Source: Ophthalmolycus amberensis
Taxonomy: Eukaryota; Chordata; Actinopteri; Perciformes; Zoarcidae
Assembly: GCA_024529925.1 (NCBI GenBank)
Contig: JAFEUB010000965.1
Location: 1,243,001 to 1,307,000 of the forward strand
Direction: 5' to 3'
Length of the DNA: 64,000 nucleotides
Shown here one piece after another: positions 48,877 to 59,927 of the stretch; within the stretch, counting starts at the first letter, position 1, and each line of letters begins with the position of its first letter. A program made the translations under genes and the position numbers. The notes under the pieces are model-generated. The model did not search any database. It was not told the DNA's origin and was given only the letters and a program-made list of their open reading frames with translations.

Positions 48877-51800
48877 TTTCTAATAACAATAAGGTCAGAA
48901 TGGGACCGAGACTACATAAACTATACAGACTATTTGGAACCACAATGGCAAATTCCACATGGACAATAAAAATTAATAATTGATACACAAAAAATCTACT
49001 TGCATTGATATTCCTTAAGCGCATTGCCATCTCATCATGGTGTCTGATGACCAGAGGGTGCTCAGACTTCATCTGCGTCTCCTCTACTCCAAACTTCTCC
49101 TCTAGCTTCTAACAAAAAAAAGAGAATAGATCAGAGACAAATTAAGGTGCACACACACATTACACACACCACACCTCCTTTTTGGAGACAGACAGACGAG
49201 TGAAAGAAAGGAAAATATATCATACAACGTAACTTGTCCTAGAAACAACAGTTGTCTCAGTCAGAAGGTTTCAGTTTCTGTCATAATTCATCATTGTAAG
49301 ATTCTTTTTATCTCTCCTGTCAGATCACTTTTTATTAATGCAAAGGGACACTTTTATGTCCTTATAATGTTGGTGCTGATGTATTCAGCACTCATATTGG
49401 ACTGTCAAATTTAACTTTACTTGGTAAAGTTGCAAACTGACCAACTAAAGCATTTGTAAAATGTAAATCAACTTCTATTGTCTCACAGCACACAGTGAAA
49501 TGTAGCCTCTGCATTTATTCCATCCCAGTATTCGGAGCAGAGGGGGAGCCTTGCTCAAGGGCACATATGCAGCGCCCAGGAGGCGAACTTAACACCTCTC
49601 CAGCTACCAGTCCATGCTCAATACTTGGTCTCTGTGGGGACCTGAACCTACGACCCTCTGCTGACCAAGCCAAGTCTCCAAGGACTACTGCTGCCCTCTA
49701 GTGCTGTATAATAAAACATAAAAATAGAAAAGACAGAGCCGACCCACTTCCTCTCACATGCTCGCTCCAAGCGCATGAAGGAGAGTATTACACCCCCCCC
49801 TCCCCTCCCAAGGCGAAACTTTGACCACTGAACTGAACTTCATTTTTAGTACACGTATTTTTTTGGGTCGTCTACCTGCATAGGTCCACTGTACCTTCTT
49901 GTGTTCTTCATTCTGTGTTGTTGTCAGCAGACTATTTAACATGTGGCTTCTCTCCGCGTTAGTGTGTACGAGAGGCAGGAAGCTTTGGAGCATGAAGCTG
50001 ACCAGCTGATAGTCTAACCCGAGGCCGTTGTGAGGTTGGGCCTCAGCCACGCAAGGCAGGGTGGACACAGACGGCTCTGTTGAAATCACCACCTAAACAC
50101 ACAATCACAGACGGGGGGGGGGGGGGGGGTAAAAAAAAAAAGCATTCAATGCAATGCCATAATCGCCATCAAAAGTAGGCGGCAACACTGAACACATTAA
50201 ATGACATCTGGCTGTTTAATTTCAAAGCACAAACAAATGTCTAGTTTTTGCCTAAATCGAAGGTTCAGCGTTAGACATTGTCAATCACAAAAATACTTAC
50301 CTGCTGGTAATATATCAAAAGATTGCTGATGTCACACACAGATAATGAGGGACCACCTTCAAACATTAAATCAAGGTCTGACCACACACTGACCTGCTCC
50401 AGCATACAGTGCATGATCAGAGGCACAGAGCAGGCTTCGGGGGGAACCAGGTCCAGGAGGCTGGAATAGCAACGCATGTCCACATCTGCAGAGCGAGGAG
50501 GCTGCTGGGCCTCTGTCCACAAAGGAGAGAAGGGAGGTTTGTCATCCTAGTCGTGAATATCTAATACAAAAAATTTAAAAAAACACACAAGCATGTGCCA
50601 AAGATACATGAAAAAAGAAGGCTATACCTTGGTCTGTTGGCCTTTGTTCAAACACTGGTTTCATTTTGGAGCGTGGAGTCAGGGGCACAACCTGGCACAA
50701 ACACACCACAAAGTAATACTTTTTCCATCGATATCCAGCCACGTAATTACTGTTCAATGGGTACCGTGGAGGTCCACTTTAAATTCCTCTGGTTGAGGCG
50801 GCCAATAAAGGAATGATTCAAGTTAAAGAGTAAGGCTCCAGAGAGGGCATGCTGTTTAATTGGTTTATTTGTGTCAGTGTGTGTGTGTGTGTGTGTGGTC
50901 TCTCGGATGCACAGGATCTTTCAGTCGACTACTTTTCTTTTTATTTGTCCACAAGGGGGCGTTCAAGGACTCTGTAGTAGGCCTTAATGCTGACCTTTTG
51001 AACACACTGAAAATAACCAGCAGATTAATCGATCATGAAAATACACCTTATTTGCAGCCCTGTTGTAAAGTTGTACTGCATGCATGAGTGTATACGTGTA
51101 CCTCTGCAGGCTGTGGATCCAACCCAACAACAGTAGGTACACTGATGAGATTTATGTTGTTCAGGTAGTGCTGATGCTGCCTGCGCCAGTCCAGACAGTC
51201 ATAGATGAGCTTGGCAACACCCTCAAAGATTCGGCTCCCCATCTCCAGTTGGACACACAGATTAGGATTCATATTCAAAATCAAATCACAAAAAAAAAAA
51301 AGTGAAACTGACTGATAAGCAAACACAAAGAGGGCAGAGATCGTGAGAAAGACGGACAGAGACGGACCTCGAGAATGATCGAAAAAAGGGAATAGCAGGC
51401 TTCATGAGAATAGATCCACGAGACAAAACATCTGTCAACTCACCTCAGCCTCGGGGTCCTGTGTGTGTAGGGGAGGCCCGAGATCTGGGACGGTGTAGCT
51501 GAGCTGAACCGCATCATGGAGCTTGGAGTTTGGTGGCCCGCTGTCCAAAACTGCTCTCAGACCTGACCAGAATAGATCCAACTTCCTGGCCTGCACAGCC
51601 TGCTCTACACTGCCATGAACCGCTGCTTCTGACACACACAAAGGAGAAGATACTGTAATGTTGATAGCAACATATGAATAAAGTCTATGCTGGGGAGTTT
51701 GAGTACATGTGAAAGCTATTACATTGTTCTGATGCACCGCATACTGAGGGCCCTTTACCTGCACCCAGAGCCAGTGAGGGCCTCCGACTCTGCTCATCGG

Positions 51801-53808
51801 CCTCACAGGGGTGTTGTTCCTGCTGCTGTCCCTCAGACGTGTGCGTGTGCTCAGAACACAGTTTAATGACATTGGCTACATGTACACCGATGGCATCAAG
51901 CGCCCCGATCAGCTGGGGCTGGTAGAAGCCCTAGCAGCAAGATGTAGTGTTGAGGACCATCCTGTGGTTCGTCATCTGTGGCCCAGACGTACACAACGCA
52001 ACACACAGGGTGGGTTATTGCTCTCTCTCACACATAAACACACAATTAGAGTTTTTTTTTTACCAATGCACTTCGGTGGGTCAAAATCGTCCCTGCGTTT
52101 GAGCTTGGTCTTCTCCTTAGAAGGTGGCACAGGTGAATGCGGAGTCTTTCCCTTTTTGTCAGAGACCTTGGCCCCTCCTTTGTTATTGCTGGCAGATTGA
52201 CGACCGCTCTTTGATTTCTCCTCCTCAGCCTTAAACAGGTGTGGACACAAAGGAATCAAATTGCACAAAAGCAAACCCCGATAAAATCAGATGAACCTCT
52301 CCTCTATTTAGCTCTGGGGGGGGGGAAATCCGCTCCAGTTCAACGCCGTCACTAAACGAACACAAAGAATCACATTTAATGAAGAATCACTGACCTGCTC
52401 GGCTCTCCTCCTCTGCCGATCATTGGCTTTGATGTGTAGCAGCTGGAACTTCAGTATTTTTGCCATCAAGTCACAAGCTATTTCCTCTCCTGCATCCAGC
52501 AGCACCTTAGCAGACTCTGTGACCTACACGAAGACACACAATGCACACGAAGGACAAAGGGTTTCGTAGAGACAATCAGAGCACACTGACACACAGCGTA
52601 TCAGAAACCCTCATTGACAAGCCCACCTCATAGAACAGTGGGGACGTCATCGGGTCTTTTTGCTTTGGGATTCCCCAGTTCATTGATCTGTAACGAGGTC
52701 GGACAGGAGAACATTTTCATTTAAAAAAAAAAAACAAGGTGTTAGAGTTGCACTAACAGCATTTTTGGTACCTCATTCAGTAGATCAGATGACTACAAAT
52801 GATGTATTGAGTATTCATTGCATTAACCATTCATTATATCGTCAATACAGTGAGAAGGGTGACCAAATATGATTATTATTGAATAAAATCTAAGATCTAA
52901 TTGAAGCAGATAATTGTATACGTGAATATAAAGTATGGAGATGTGTAGAGTGGAATTTGGAACTAATGATTGTAGAAGAAAATGTGAGAATTTTTATTTA
53001 TTTTCTGTTTAAACAAGAGCTCAAAGATGTGAAAGCTGCATAGACACAAGGGGTTAGACCGATAACAACATAATGACAGTGCCAAGTTCAGTTTATTTCA
53101 TATGAATTAGTAACCAACTACATTAGTTTTCAGTTAAGTAACAAGTCAAGTACTGCAGTGACAGCATGTAGAGCTCTATACAGATACAGGAGACACTGTT
53201 CATAAAATAAACTTGAACCAAACTCAGAATACCTTTGTAAGGGTGCTGTCATAGGTCAAAAGGTTGAAGAGTTTGCGTGTTGGTTTGTGTACAGCCAAAG
53301 ACAGACCCTGGGTCAGTTCCTCATCCTCTGGACGTCCCCCAACCACCAAAGACACACAGGCCTGCCATGACTCCTAAAGGGCGTTAAAAACCAGGATAAT
53401 GATGAAATACACGAACACACGTTCACCATTCAAGTCAATAACCACAGGTGGCATCGATTTCCACCTAATAACTAACACTTCCGGTTCGGACTTCTTACCT
53501 TCACAATAAAAGCTCAATACCGTTTTCAATGCAATTTTTACACTTCTAATTATGGTAGTGTGACATTGTAGACGGTACTAACATTGTCTTAAAAAGCAGT
53601 TTGGAGGATATGCTACCCATTTTAAATACTTTATTCTCGCTAACGTTAACTGAAATGAAGAGTAAACATCAAGTTACACCGAAGAAAGAAGTCAGTCAGT
53701 TAGATACCAAACCTCCTCAAACTGAGCTCTGGTGAGACCAGCCTCCCAGTTCTTGTTGAAAACAGTGGGCTTCTTGGCTGAGCGCCTTCTAGCTGCTTTT
53801 GGTGGCAT
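36989..53808 (-). CDS. spag17: SPAG17 (PF6), central-pair ciliary protein, 46 exons, frame disrupted as written
   Basis: SPAG17 is the vertebrate counterpart of Chlamydomonas PF6, a scaffold of the C1a projection of the central-pair apparatus in motile cilia and sperm flagella. The 46 minus-strand exons placed total 6,250 nt. Removing one surplus base in each of exons 3, 6, 21 and 23 gives 2,082 codons including stop, close to the human protein (about 2,220 residues). Matches to the family run from the N-terminal WEAGLTRAQFEE to a C-terminal ASH/PapD-like domain (FQLLPSRVDFGTLQEG, VKQPPPATGLRV). Recurrent HADGTRIT- and LFADGSV-type motifs match the family's middle region. The start at 53808 is the first ATG of the frame and aligns with the human N-terminus. 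An RFX X-box lies just upstream. Identification is secure; coding integrity is not. Confidence 0.95.
40856..40960. repeat. spag17: long (GT)n microsatellite touching the spag17 exon 36 donor
   Basis: Over 100 bases of GT with a few GC interruptions. In the transcript it is a (CA)n/(AC)n run that starts right after gtgagt of intron 36. Confidence 0.9.
42388..42412. repeat. spag17: (CA)n, i.e. (TG)n before the spag17 exon 32 acceptor
   Basis: About 12 dinucleotide units. On the coding strand they form a TG run ending 3 bases before the cag acceptor of exon 32. Confidence 0.9.
42800..46514 (-). CDS. spag17: spag17 exons 21-30
   Basis: Exons are 46399-46514, 46073-46201, 45389-45500, 44977-45179, 44663-44783, 44223-44386, 44004-44118, 43741-43895, 43406-43538 and 42800-43245. 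Landmarks are GYSMGGKLIHVSG (21), VKVAVKKDGHHFYTHI (22), SLSAVLDNGIHLSYSFYG (23), SLNLSVPNGLLLQF (25), VTCQGAVVRHMRDGSTE (26), VLFADGSVSFS (27), EHADGTRITSL (29) and a fast-evolving Glu/Cys-rich insert followed by VSLADGTIVSGNNQGAYQ (30). Exon 21 carries an extra base near 46439. Exon 23 is one base out of phase at its canonical acceptor. Confidence 0.86.
45542..45632. repeat. spag17: tandem pair of perfect palindromes sharing an ACCGTG core
   Basis: A perfect 14-bp inverted repeat with a 1-base loop (GAACCGTGGATTCT-C-AGAATCCACGGTTC, 45542-45570) is followed 40 bp later by an 8-bp inverted repeat (ACCGTGAG...CTCACGGT, 45611-45632). It lies in spag17 intron 22 between the MITE-like repeat and exon 23. 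Confidence 0.6.
45741..46045. mobile_element. MITE-like teleost repeat in spag17 intron 22
   Basis: It starts GGGCTGGGCAATATGG, contains TCTCGATATCGATATTCC and TTACATCACTTTACTGTAAT, and ends ATATTGATATTATATTAATA-TATTGGCC. The two ends are roughly inverted (GGGCAATAT against ATATTGGCC). I recognise this as a repeated element of percomorph genomes. It ends within 30 bp of the exon 22 donor. Confidence 0.6.
46708..50092 (-). CDS. spag17: spag17 exons 11-20
   Basis: Exons are 49895-50092, 49004-49108, 48672-48822, 48349-48570, 48212-48243, 48014-48127, 47702-47859, 47412-47521, 47260-47330 and 46708-46896. Landmarks are VSWLEVERLIHQSVFES and IIPWDNPLSYAKQQRDN (exon 14), DIQSSRLRSLFDWHYTEH (exon 16), YLEHVADTISDWTKEEE (exon 18) and AWKLEQEHLKEEIAKK (exon 20, a charged segment likely to form a coiled coil). 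All phases close. Exon 12 must end at a GC donor (AAT|gcaagt) to stay in phase with exon 13. A remnant of a fish interspersed repeat sits in intron 11. Confidence 0.87.
48840..48871. repeat. spag17: (CA)n microsatellite upstream of spag17 exon 13
   Basis: About 15 units, 18 bases before the exon 13 acceptor on the coding strand. Confidence 0.85.
49481..49712. repeat. teleost interspersed repeat in spag17 intron 11
   Basis: The phrases GAAATGTAGCCTCTGCATTT, CCTTGCTCAAGGGCACAT, ACACCTCTCCAGCTACCAG and GGGGACCTGAACCTACGACC come in the order of an abundant fish repeat. No coding capacity and no intact ends. Confidence 0.6.
50394..53808 (-). CDS. spag17: spag17 exons 1-10 (N-terminal region)
   Basis: Exons are 53713-53808, 53233-53373, 52627-52687, 52395-52523, 52064-52229, 51759-51975, 51444-51628, 51102-51242, 50628-50691 and 50394-50512. 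Landmarks are LAVHKPTRKLFNLL (exon 2), KILKFQLLHIKANDRQRR (exon 4), a Lys-rich linker (exon 5), DDEPQDGPQHYI (exon 6), LIYDCLDWRRQHQHYL (exon 8) and VPLIMHCMLEQ (exon 10). Exon 3 (61 nt) and exon 6 (217 nt) are each one base longer than their neighbours' phases allow. In both, the similarity to the family continues after a frame change. The remaining exons join in phase. Confidence 0.88.
50985..51062. repeat. 3' fragment of the same teleost repeat, copy 3
   Basis: Only the end is left: AGCAGATTAATCGATCATG, then TTTGCAGCCCTG. Located in spag17 intron 8, about 40 bases from the exon 8 donor. Confidence 0.45.
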
Positions 53809-53922
53809 TAACACTCAGTGACGATAGCCGGCATTACAAATAAAACACAGAACAGCGAAATTACTCCGAGCAAACACCAAATGAAGGAAGTTAAAACTCC
53901 AAGTGAATCGTCTGGTGCTTGT

Positions 53923-53937
53923 GTTGCCCCTGGCAAC
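53923..53937 (-). promoter_or_regulatory. spag17: RFX X-box upstream of spag17
   Basis: GTTGCC-CCT-GGCAAC is an exact 6-bp inverted repeat with a 3-bp spacer, 115-129 bp upstream of the spag17 ATG. Paired half-sites of this kind are the known target of RFX factors, which with FOXJ1 switch on motile-cilium genes. Placement next to an axonemal gene makes function likely; binding is inferred. Confidence 0.8.
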
Positions 53938-56423
53938 CGCATCGACACCAGCATCAAGTTTCCCAAAGTGACTTCCTGTAAACTTTCAAAACAAAAGCAT
54001 TTCGCATTAAATCGTCAAAAAAAAGTAAAACACATTTAAATGATATATAGTAAAAATATTTCACTTTTTTTTTTTTGGGATACGGAATATCCCTCATCAA
54101 CAATGACATAATTTAGTTTAAATATAAATCCATTTTTGTAGGCAATATATTAAGTATTTATCTTTCTCCACTAGATGGCAGTGTGATCTCCGGTCTGTGT
54201 GAGACTGAAATTCTCATGGGCCGAAATATTTATCCCCAAATAATAACAGTTTGCACATCATTTCACTATTTCACTATTTCATATAAATTGTAATTATTGT
54301 CTATCCATATCATAGTACACTGTGCTTCCATTCCATAAGGGAATAATCAATACATTGCAACCATTTGGAATCCAAAAATGAACCTTTTCTACTTGTTCCA
54401 GTCATTGAATGAAGCACTTGAGACACAAAACTTTGAATGACATTATGAAAGACAGTTGGTCTGATTTCGGTGCCAGAATCAGTGAAAAAAGAAAAGACAG
54501 AAAACATCCTAAGAATGGCATTTTGGAGCACATAGGCCTACACTTCAGTGCCATTTCATCTGCATAATGAATGATAAAAGTGTTGATCCACAAGATGAGC
54601 CAAACAAGAAGAAGGAGGTTAAATCATAGCAACACCAAGAAGAAGCACCTCTAATTCTACTTTGATATACTGTGTTAATCTTAAGTAGAATATAAATCAA
54701 TTTTGAGCCGTAATGATGCATGCATTATGACACTAGATTTAACCTTGACCAGGTTTTATTCAAAGAGAGGAACATTTTGAATGCTAATTAGGTGAATACT
54801 AAAGTGGAATGAATATAAAGAGCGACTGTATTAAATTAATGATAATGGAGAGAGAAGTGTGAAAGGGGTCGTGGCCACTTCACCACTCCCACACACTCTC
54901 ACCACTCCGGCAACAATTAAACGAGTGACAACATATCTTACTCATCATAATTTGTATTTTCATTTATTAGGTTTGCAATTATAATTTAGTTATTGAAATG
55001 GAAAAGAAAACTGTGCTTGGGAAGGACTTTAATTTGACATTTTACTGGAAAAAGAAAACCTGATCAGTCACCCGAAAGCATTTCCTGTTTTACTTTCAGA
55101 GTCTCTTTGCAACCCAGCTGAGAGATTGACACCAGAGATGCACTCTAACATCAATAGTCAAACTGGCTGCTCATTTTATGTTCTCCTGAGGGGTTCGTCT
55201 TGGCACATACATTTACTACAGTAGCTACGTCATATATTCCACTTGTTTGATAGAAGCTTTTCTGGACTGTGCAGAGCTGTCTCAATGAGGTCTATTTGAG
55301 CAAGGAAAAACGCTCCAATTAAATATTTATGACTCAATACAATAAATACACTGGGCCTCTGTTGGCAAAGACTCACTGGCACTGAATTCGTGGAATGCTT
55401 TTTGCTCTATTCATCAGAGCGTATCATAAAGAATTTCATGCACAGCATCTCTGCATGTCATGATTTGATTTCCAATCGATCCCATTGGAGTCGTTATATC
55501 AATACAAGGGGCCATTGTCATGACAGTGATTTCATAAAAGGTCAAAAGTGAGACAACGCCCACTTGCAAGATGCCAGAGCGATCCACGTTATTGGGTTGT
55601 TGTCAGCTGCAACCCTTCCAGAGGCAGCGCTCTACAAAGGTCAAACTATAAGCCAGATAAAAAACTGTAGTGACACTTAAATAACACTCCGTGCACACTG
55701 CTGCAAATAGCATAGCAACATCTCAAAATATCCTTCATTTTTTTTAGGAATACACTGCTGTTATCATGTGTCTGTTGTGGCTATTCTGTTTCATTTCTGT
55801 CGTGATAGTTTATTTAAGAACTCCATCCCCTTTCTACTTAGTTACTCTAAATAATGTGTCTTATTCAAGTTATTATAAGATAGGACAGGAGAAAAATAAG
55901 ACACCAAATTTTCTGAAGGCACTGCCCGTACTTTACACGATGCAACGCCCAGGACCTCAAGGTGTCTATGACCAATTGAGCTATCAATTCTGAATCATGT
56001 GCTCGCAGACATTTCAATGCTGGATATAGATGATGGGGAGTCGGACTTCTTTCAAATATCAAGTTGATCAACAGTCCTTAAAGCATAAAATGTTGAAATA
56101 ACTGCGAAGGCCAAGAGGCTGTGAGGAAAACACACTGAATGACCAGATGAATTAGCTGTGCATTTAAATGCAAACCATTGCATGAATATTGAATTAATTT
56201 CATTCATATTGTCAACTCACAGACTGTATTCATCTCAAAAACAAAAATGTAAATAACTGTTAAGATTCTTTTGCCTATTTCTTTGTACTGCATTACACCA
56301 CACGTGTGTTTTTATTGTTCTGGATATTCATGGCTACAGTATTGTGCTTTGCTAGGAGAGTATGCTAGCAGAGTAGGAACATACCCTGTCAGACATTTCT
56401 TCAAGAACAAAATAGCATGGACC

Positions 56424-56500
56424 AAGGCTCATGGAATTGCATCATGCTAGCTGCCTTAGCCACCATGCTAATGTAAGCGTGCTAACATGCTATGCTATTA
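56424..56500. repeat. fragment of the second repeat family
   Basis: A short block rich in GCATGCTAA/GCTAACATGC motifs, matching the same section of the 26.5-kb repeat. Confidence 0.35.
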
Positions 56501-57991
56501 TTACATGGTATTTAATAAGTGTATATACTATGATAGCAATCTGAAGTGTGTTAACATTAACAAAATGACCAAAAAGATATCTAAACCCTGAATGAAATAC
56601 TACAATGTTTGCCTGTGTTCCTATTGGATTAAATTAAATACTTGATGCCTATAACGGTGAAGAATGAACTAGTATCAGACCCTCAGTGCTAAGGCTAGCT
56701 CTGCTCGCAACTTGGCAATGCAAAATGGATTTCAAATACCACTCACCAACATTGCATGGTGCCAAGTCACACTGCAGCAATAAGAAAGATTTGAATTTCA
56801 ATTCCAAGAAAGAAATCGTCAGTAAAGAGCAAAGAGCAAGGTCGTGTTTACCGGCCGGCCCCACCTTTTTAGGAGTTCAGCATTCTCTGGATGTGTGTTT
56901 GTCAGAGTGGCTCGAGACCACTGGATAGTGACCATACCTGACAGGAAAATTACATTTGAATTTTGACTGTAATTACATAAAAATGTTGGCCTCCTTTTTG
57001 TTTTCCTGGTGTAATTTGGGGACATTTGGCCTACGGTCTCACAGGGCAGCAATAAACTGTCCAAAATCAGACCCTATTCGCCACCTGATGCCAAATGGTA
57101 ATAGTGAATGAGTAAACAAGGATATATTTCTACACTATACTATATGAAAAGGTACATAATGGTACATATGCAAAAACAGCCAGGTCTGATGAGATTGGTG
57201 GGGAATATCCTGTAAATGAACAGAAAGAAAACATGCTAATGCAAAGCCAAAAAGCATTGTTTACAGATCGTATACAAACATTAAGAAGAAGGATAAACAT
57301 ATCTGGATCACACTGGCGGGTCAGAAGGAAACATGGAATCACACCCAGATGGTCGGGGGGGAACAAAACAGGCCTATCCAGTGACATGGACATGGACCCC
57401 CCGGGGATGGAGAGGGACATAAAGCTGGCAAACGTCTGCAGGTTGTCAAGGCTCCACAATGTGCCGTGTAGGCAGTGGGCAGGTACGATCATTCTGATTA
57501 GTGTGATTGACTCTGCAGCTGTGGCAGGCAAGCGACCCTTTCACAACAGCTGAAACCTACGCTGTGCGACTTGAGATGAATCACGTCGACACCCAGAATC
57601 TCAAGTGCCGCCAATGGATTCACGAGCTTCAGTGAATGAGCTGCCCAGCCAGCGCAGTGGCTCAGATTCTTCTGGTTGCAGCAGCCTGCAAAGGCCTTCA
57701 GTACTTTTCCATGGGGGTGGGCGAGAGAGAGGGTAGATTATTCATGTTGGTGTGTGTCTCGGTAGGAGCATATGCTGCCATTCTTTGTACACGCAGCAAA
57801 AGCCAAAAATGTAATATAATGTAAATGTCACATTTGAATAATGGTCTAATTAAAGATCCTTCTGCCAAATTCAACAGTTGACAGAAGGCCAAGCGTGGGT
57901 GTCAAGGAATCTATACCAATGTTTCTAATCTGGCTGCAGATATACAGGCTATGAATATGATGAAGTACTTTTAAAAGGTATGGTCTGACAA

Positions 57992-57993
<2 letters not shown>

Positions 57994-58028
<35 letters not shown>

Positions 58029-58060
58029 TGAGATATATGAGACATATATATATATATATA
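57994..58060. repeat. (TA)n microsatellite, interrupted
   Basis: Two TA runs separated by GATGAGATATATGAGACA. Confidence 0.85.
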
Positions 58061-59013
58061 CACACATACATACATACTCTGCATCGCTTAGTTTATGATA
58101 TCCAGTGTAGTATATTTACCATTGATTCTCCATATAGACAGACCTTATACTCATGGGCCCCCCAATGCCAACTCGTGTTGCTGACCCACATTTGCACAGC
58201 AGAGAGAAGGGGTCAAGCGATGTTGGGTACATGTGACGCCGAGTAAACGATGACTGGTGCTTTGTCCCTTCACAGTGACGGCGATGCATCTCGCACAAGA
58301 TCATGTGCTTCTGTCATCCTGTGATCATGCATTAGGAGCACAAATGTCCCACACAAGTGCCACAATCTTCAGTTCCTCAGAATCTCATTTGTACAGCTGG
58401 ACAAACGAGAGGCTCTCACAAAACCACTATGGAGACGCCGCCGTTGAAGACAGCGAGAGAAATGCCACACAAACTCTGCAGGTACGCACCACCAGCAGAT
58501 TAAGTGCTTACATAAACAGCCACAGCAGAGGCTGCGCACAAACGGCTTCTTATGTGCAATCTTACCGGACTGTTTCTCAACAGCCCTGTAGCAACAGAAG
58601 GGATCAATAAATGAATACTCAAATTATACAAAAAATAATGCCAGGAGCAGAAATTGAATCAGACTCAGCTGGAAAAGTTGAAGTGATTGCCAAAGTGTGT
58701 TTGTTTGCTTAACTAAGTCATAGAAACTAACATGATGGCTGTAAAGTTGTTCTGCACTGACTGTTTGTGGCTTCCACGATGACTAGCTGAATATTCTTTT
58801 GTCATACTAGCCACGAGGACGCATGACAAACGCACTCTTTTACAGATCTATTTGTCCCAGTTTAGAAAGCCCGCATTGTACCACTGTTGCCGGCCCACTC
58901 CTGGTTTGGTCACGGCTCCAGAATACACACAGCAACTGTGTGACTGAACTAAACCAGTCTGACTTTGAACAAATCGCACTCGAGTCTTCAAATGTAAAAT
59001 ATGGTTATGGTTT

Positions 59014-59927
59014 TTTATTGTCTAATAGACGAGACAGTTTCCTTCAACAGGAAGTTTAAACGGTATTTTTTTTAAAAACCTCAAATTATAAGCCGGACCT
59101 CCGGTAATTTCTTTGCACATCCGAGTCAACAAGTTCCATAAAATTTGTGTGAACCATCTTTTTAATATTCTATAAAGGCTCTCCATTGAAAGGAAGTCTT
59201 GGGGGGGAGGGGGTATAAAAATACAATAAAACGTTTACATTCGTACACACAGCTCCAAGTGAAAAGAAAAGAACATTTCTATGACATTTAAGGCATCCGC
59301 ATTCCCCTATAGTGAGGAGCACACACCATGACAGCAGCAAATACAGCATTACACAACAAGCTACATATGGCCCCCCCACCCCCAAAAGACTAGATTTACA
59401 TCTCATATTCAAGCCCAGGTGCGTTTCCTGCTGCTGAACACATTCAATGTATCTGGAAACGCACAGACGCATCAACAAAGTGGCTAGTGTCGTTAACTGA
59501 AGTGCACCTGCAGCGTGTCCCTCTCAAACACGGCGACGTGCACATGGTTTCACATTCATCTACAAAATGTACAATTTAAAGTTGTGTGCGAGCAACAAAC
59601 GCTCTGGTTAGAAAACCAAAAGCCAGCCAGAATATTACAATTGTGCCGATAAAAAATAAAATAAAAATGGACTTCGAAACACTGAAGCCAGACCCAGAAC
59701 TAGCAGGCAGTATGCATATACGGTTTTTTTTAACTTTACATCCCAAGTTCCCAACTGGACTGACTGGCTACTTGTGGTTAATCTGACAAATATGTATTGT
59801 ACAAAAAACACTGTAGAAAATATGACACCACCAGAGTGTCATTTACATTTGGGCAGAGGTGCGTTTACCCACAGGAAACCTGATCCCCCCACTCTCTCTC
59901 TCTCCTCCCCCCCCCCCCTCCCTTAGT
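59014..59927 (-). other. ddit4l: probable ddit4l 3' UTR
   Basis: About 900 bases follow the stop with no other coding similarity. A minus-strand AATAAA is at 59014-59019. Around 59645-59665 the transcript would contain an A/U-rich run, a common mRNA-instability feature of stress genes. The extent is inferred. Confidence 0.4.

Larger units (their letters stand above)
53938..59013. other. intergenic spacer between spag17 and ddit4l
   Basis: AT-rich, without a supported gene. It holds a TA microsatellite (57.99-58.06 kb), a fragment of a fish repeat near 56.42-56.50 kb, and unique AT-rich blocks around 54.7-54.8 and 55.3-55.6 kb that could be conserved non-coding elements. Open frames at 57233-57553 and 58257-58610 (plus) show no recognisable protein. 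Confidence 0.55.

Noticed and set aside
57233..57553. 106-codon plus-strand open frame between spag17 and ddit4l
   Set aside because: No recognisable domain, no splice or polyadenylation context, and the opposite strand is similarly open.
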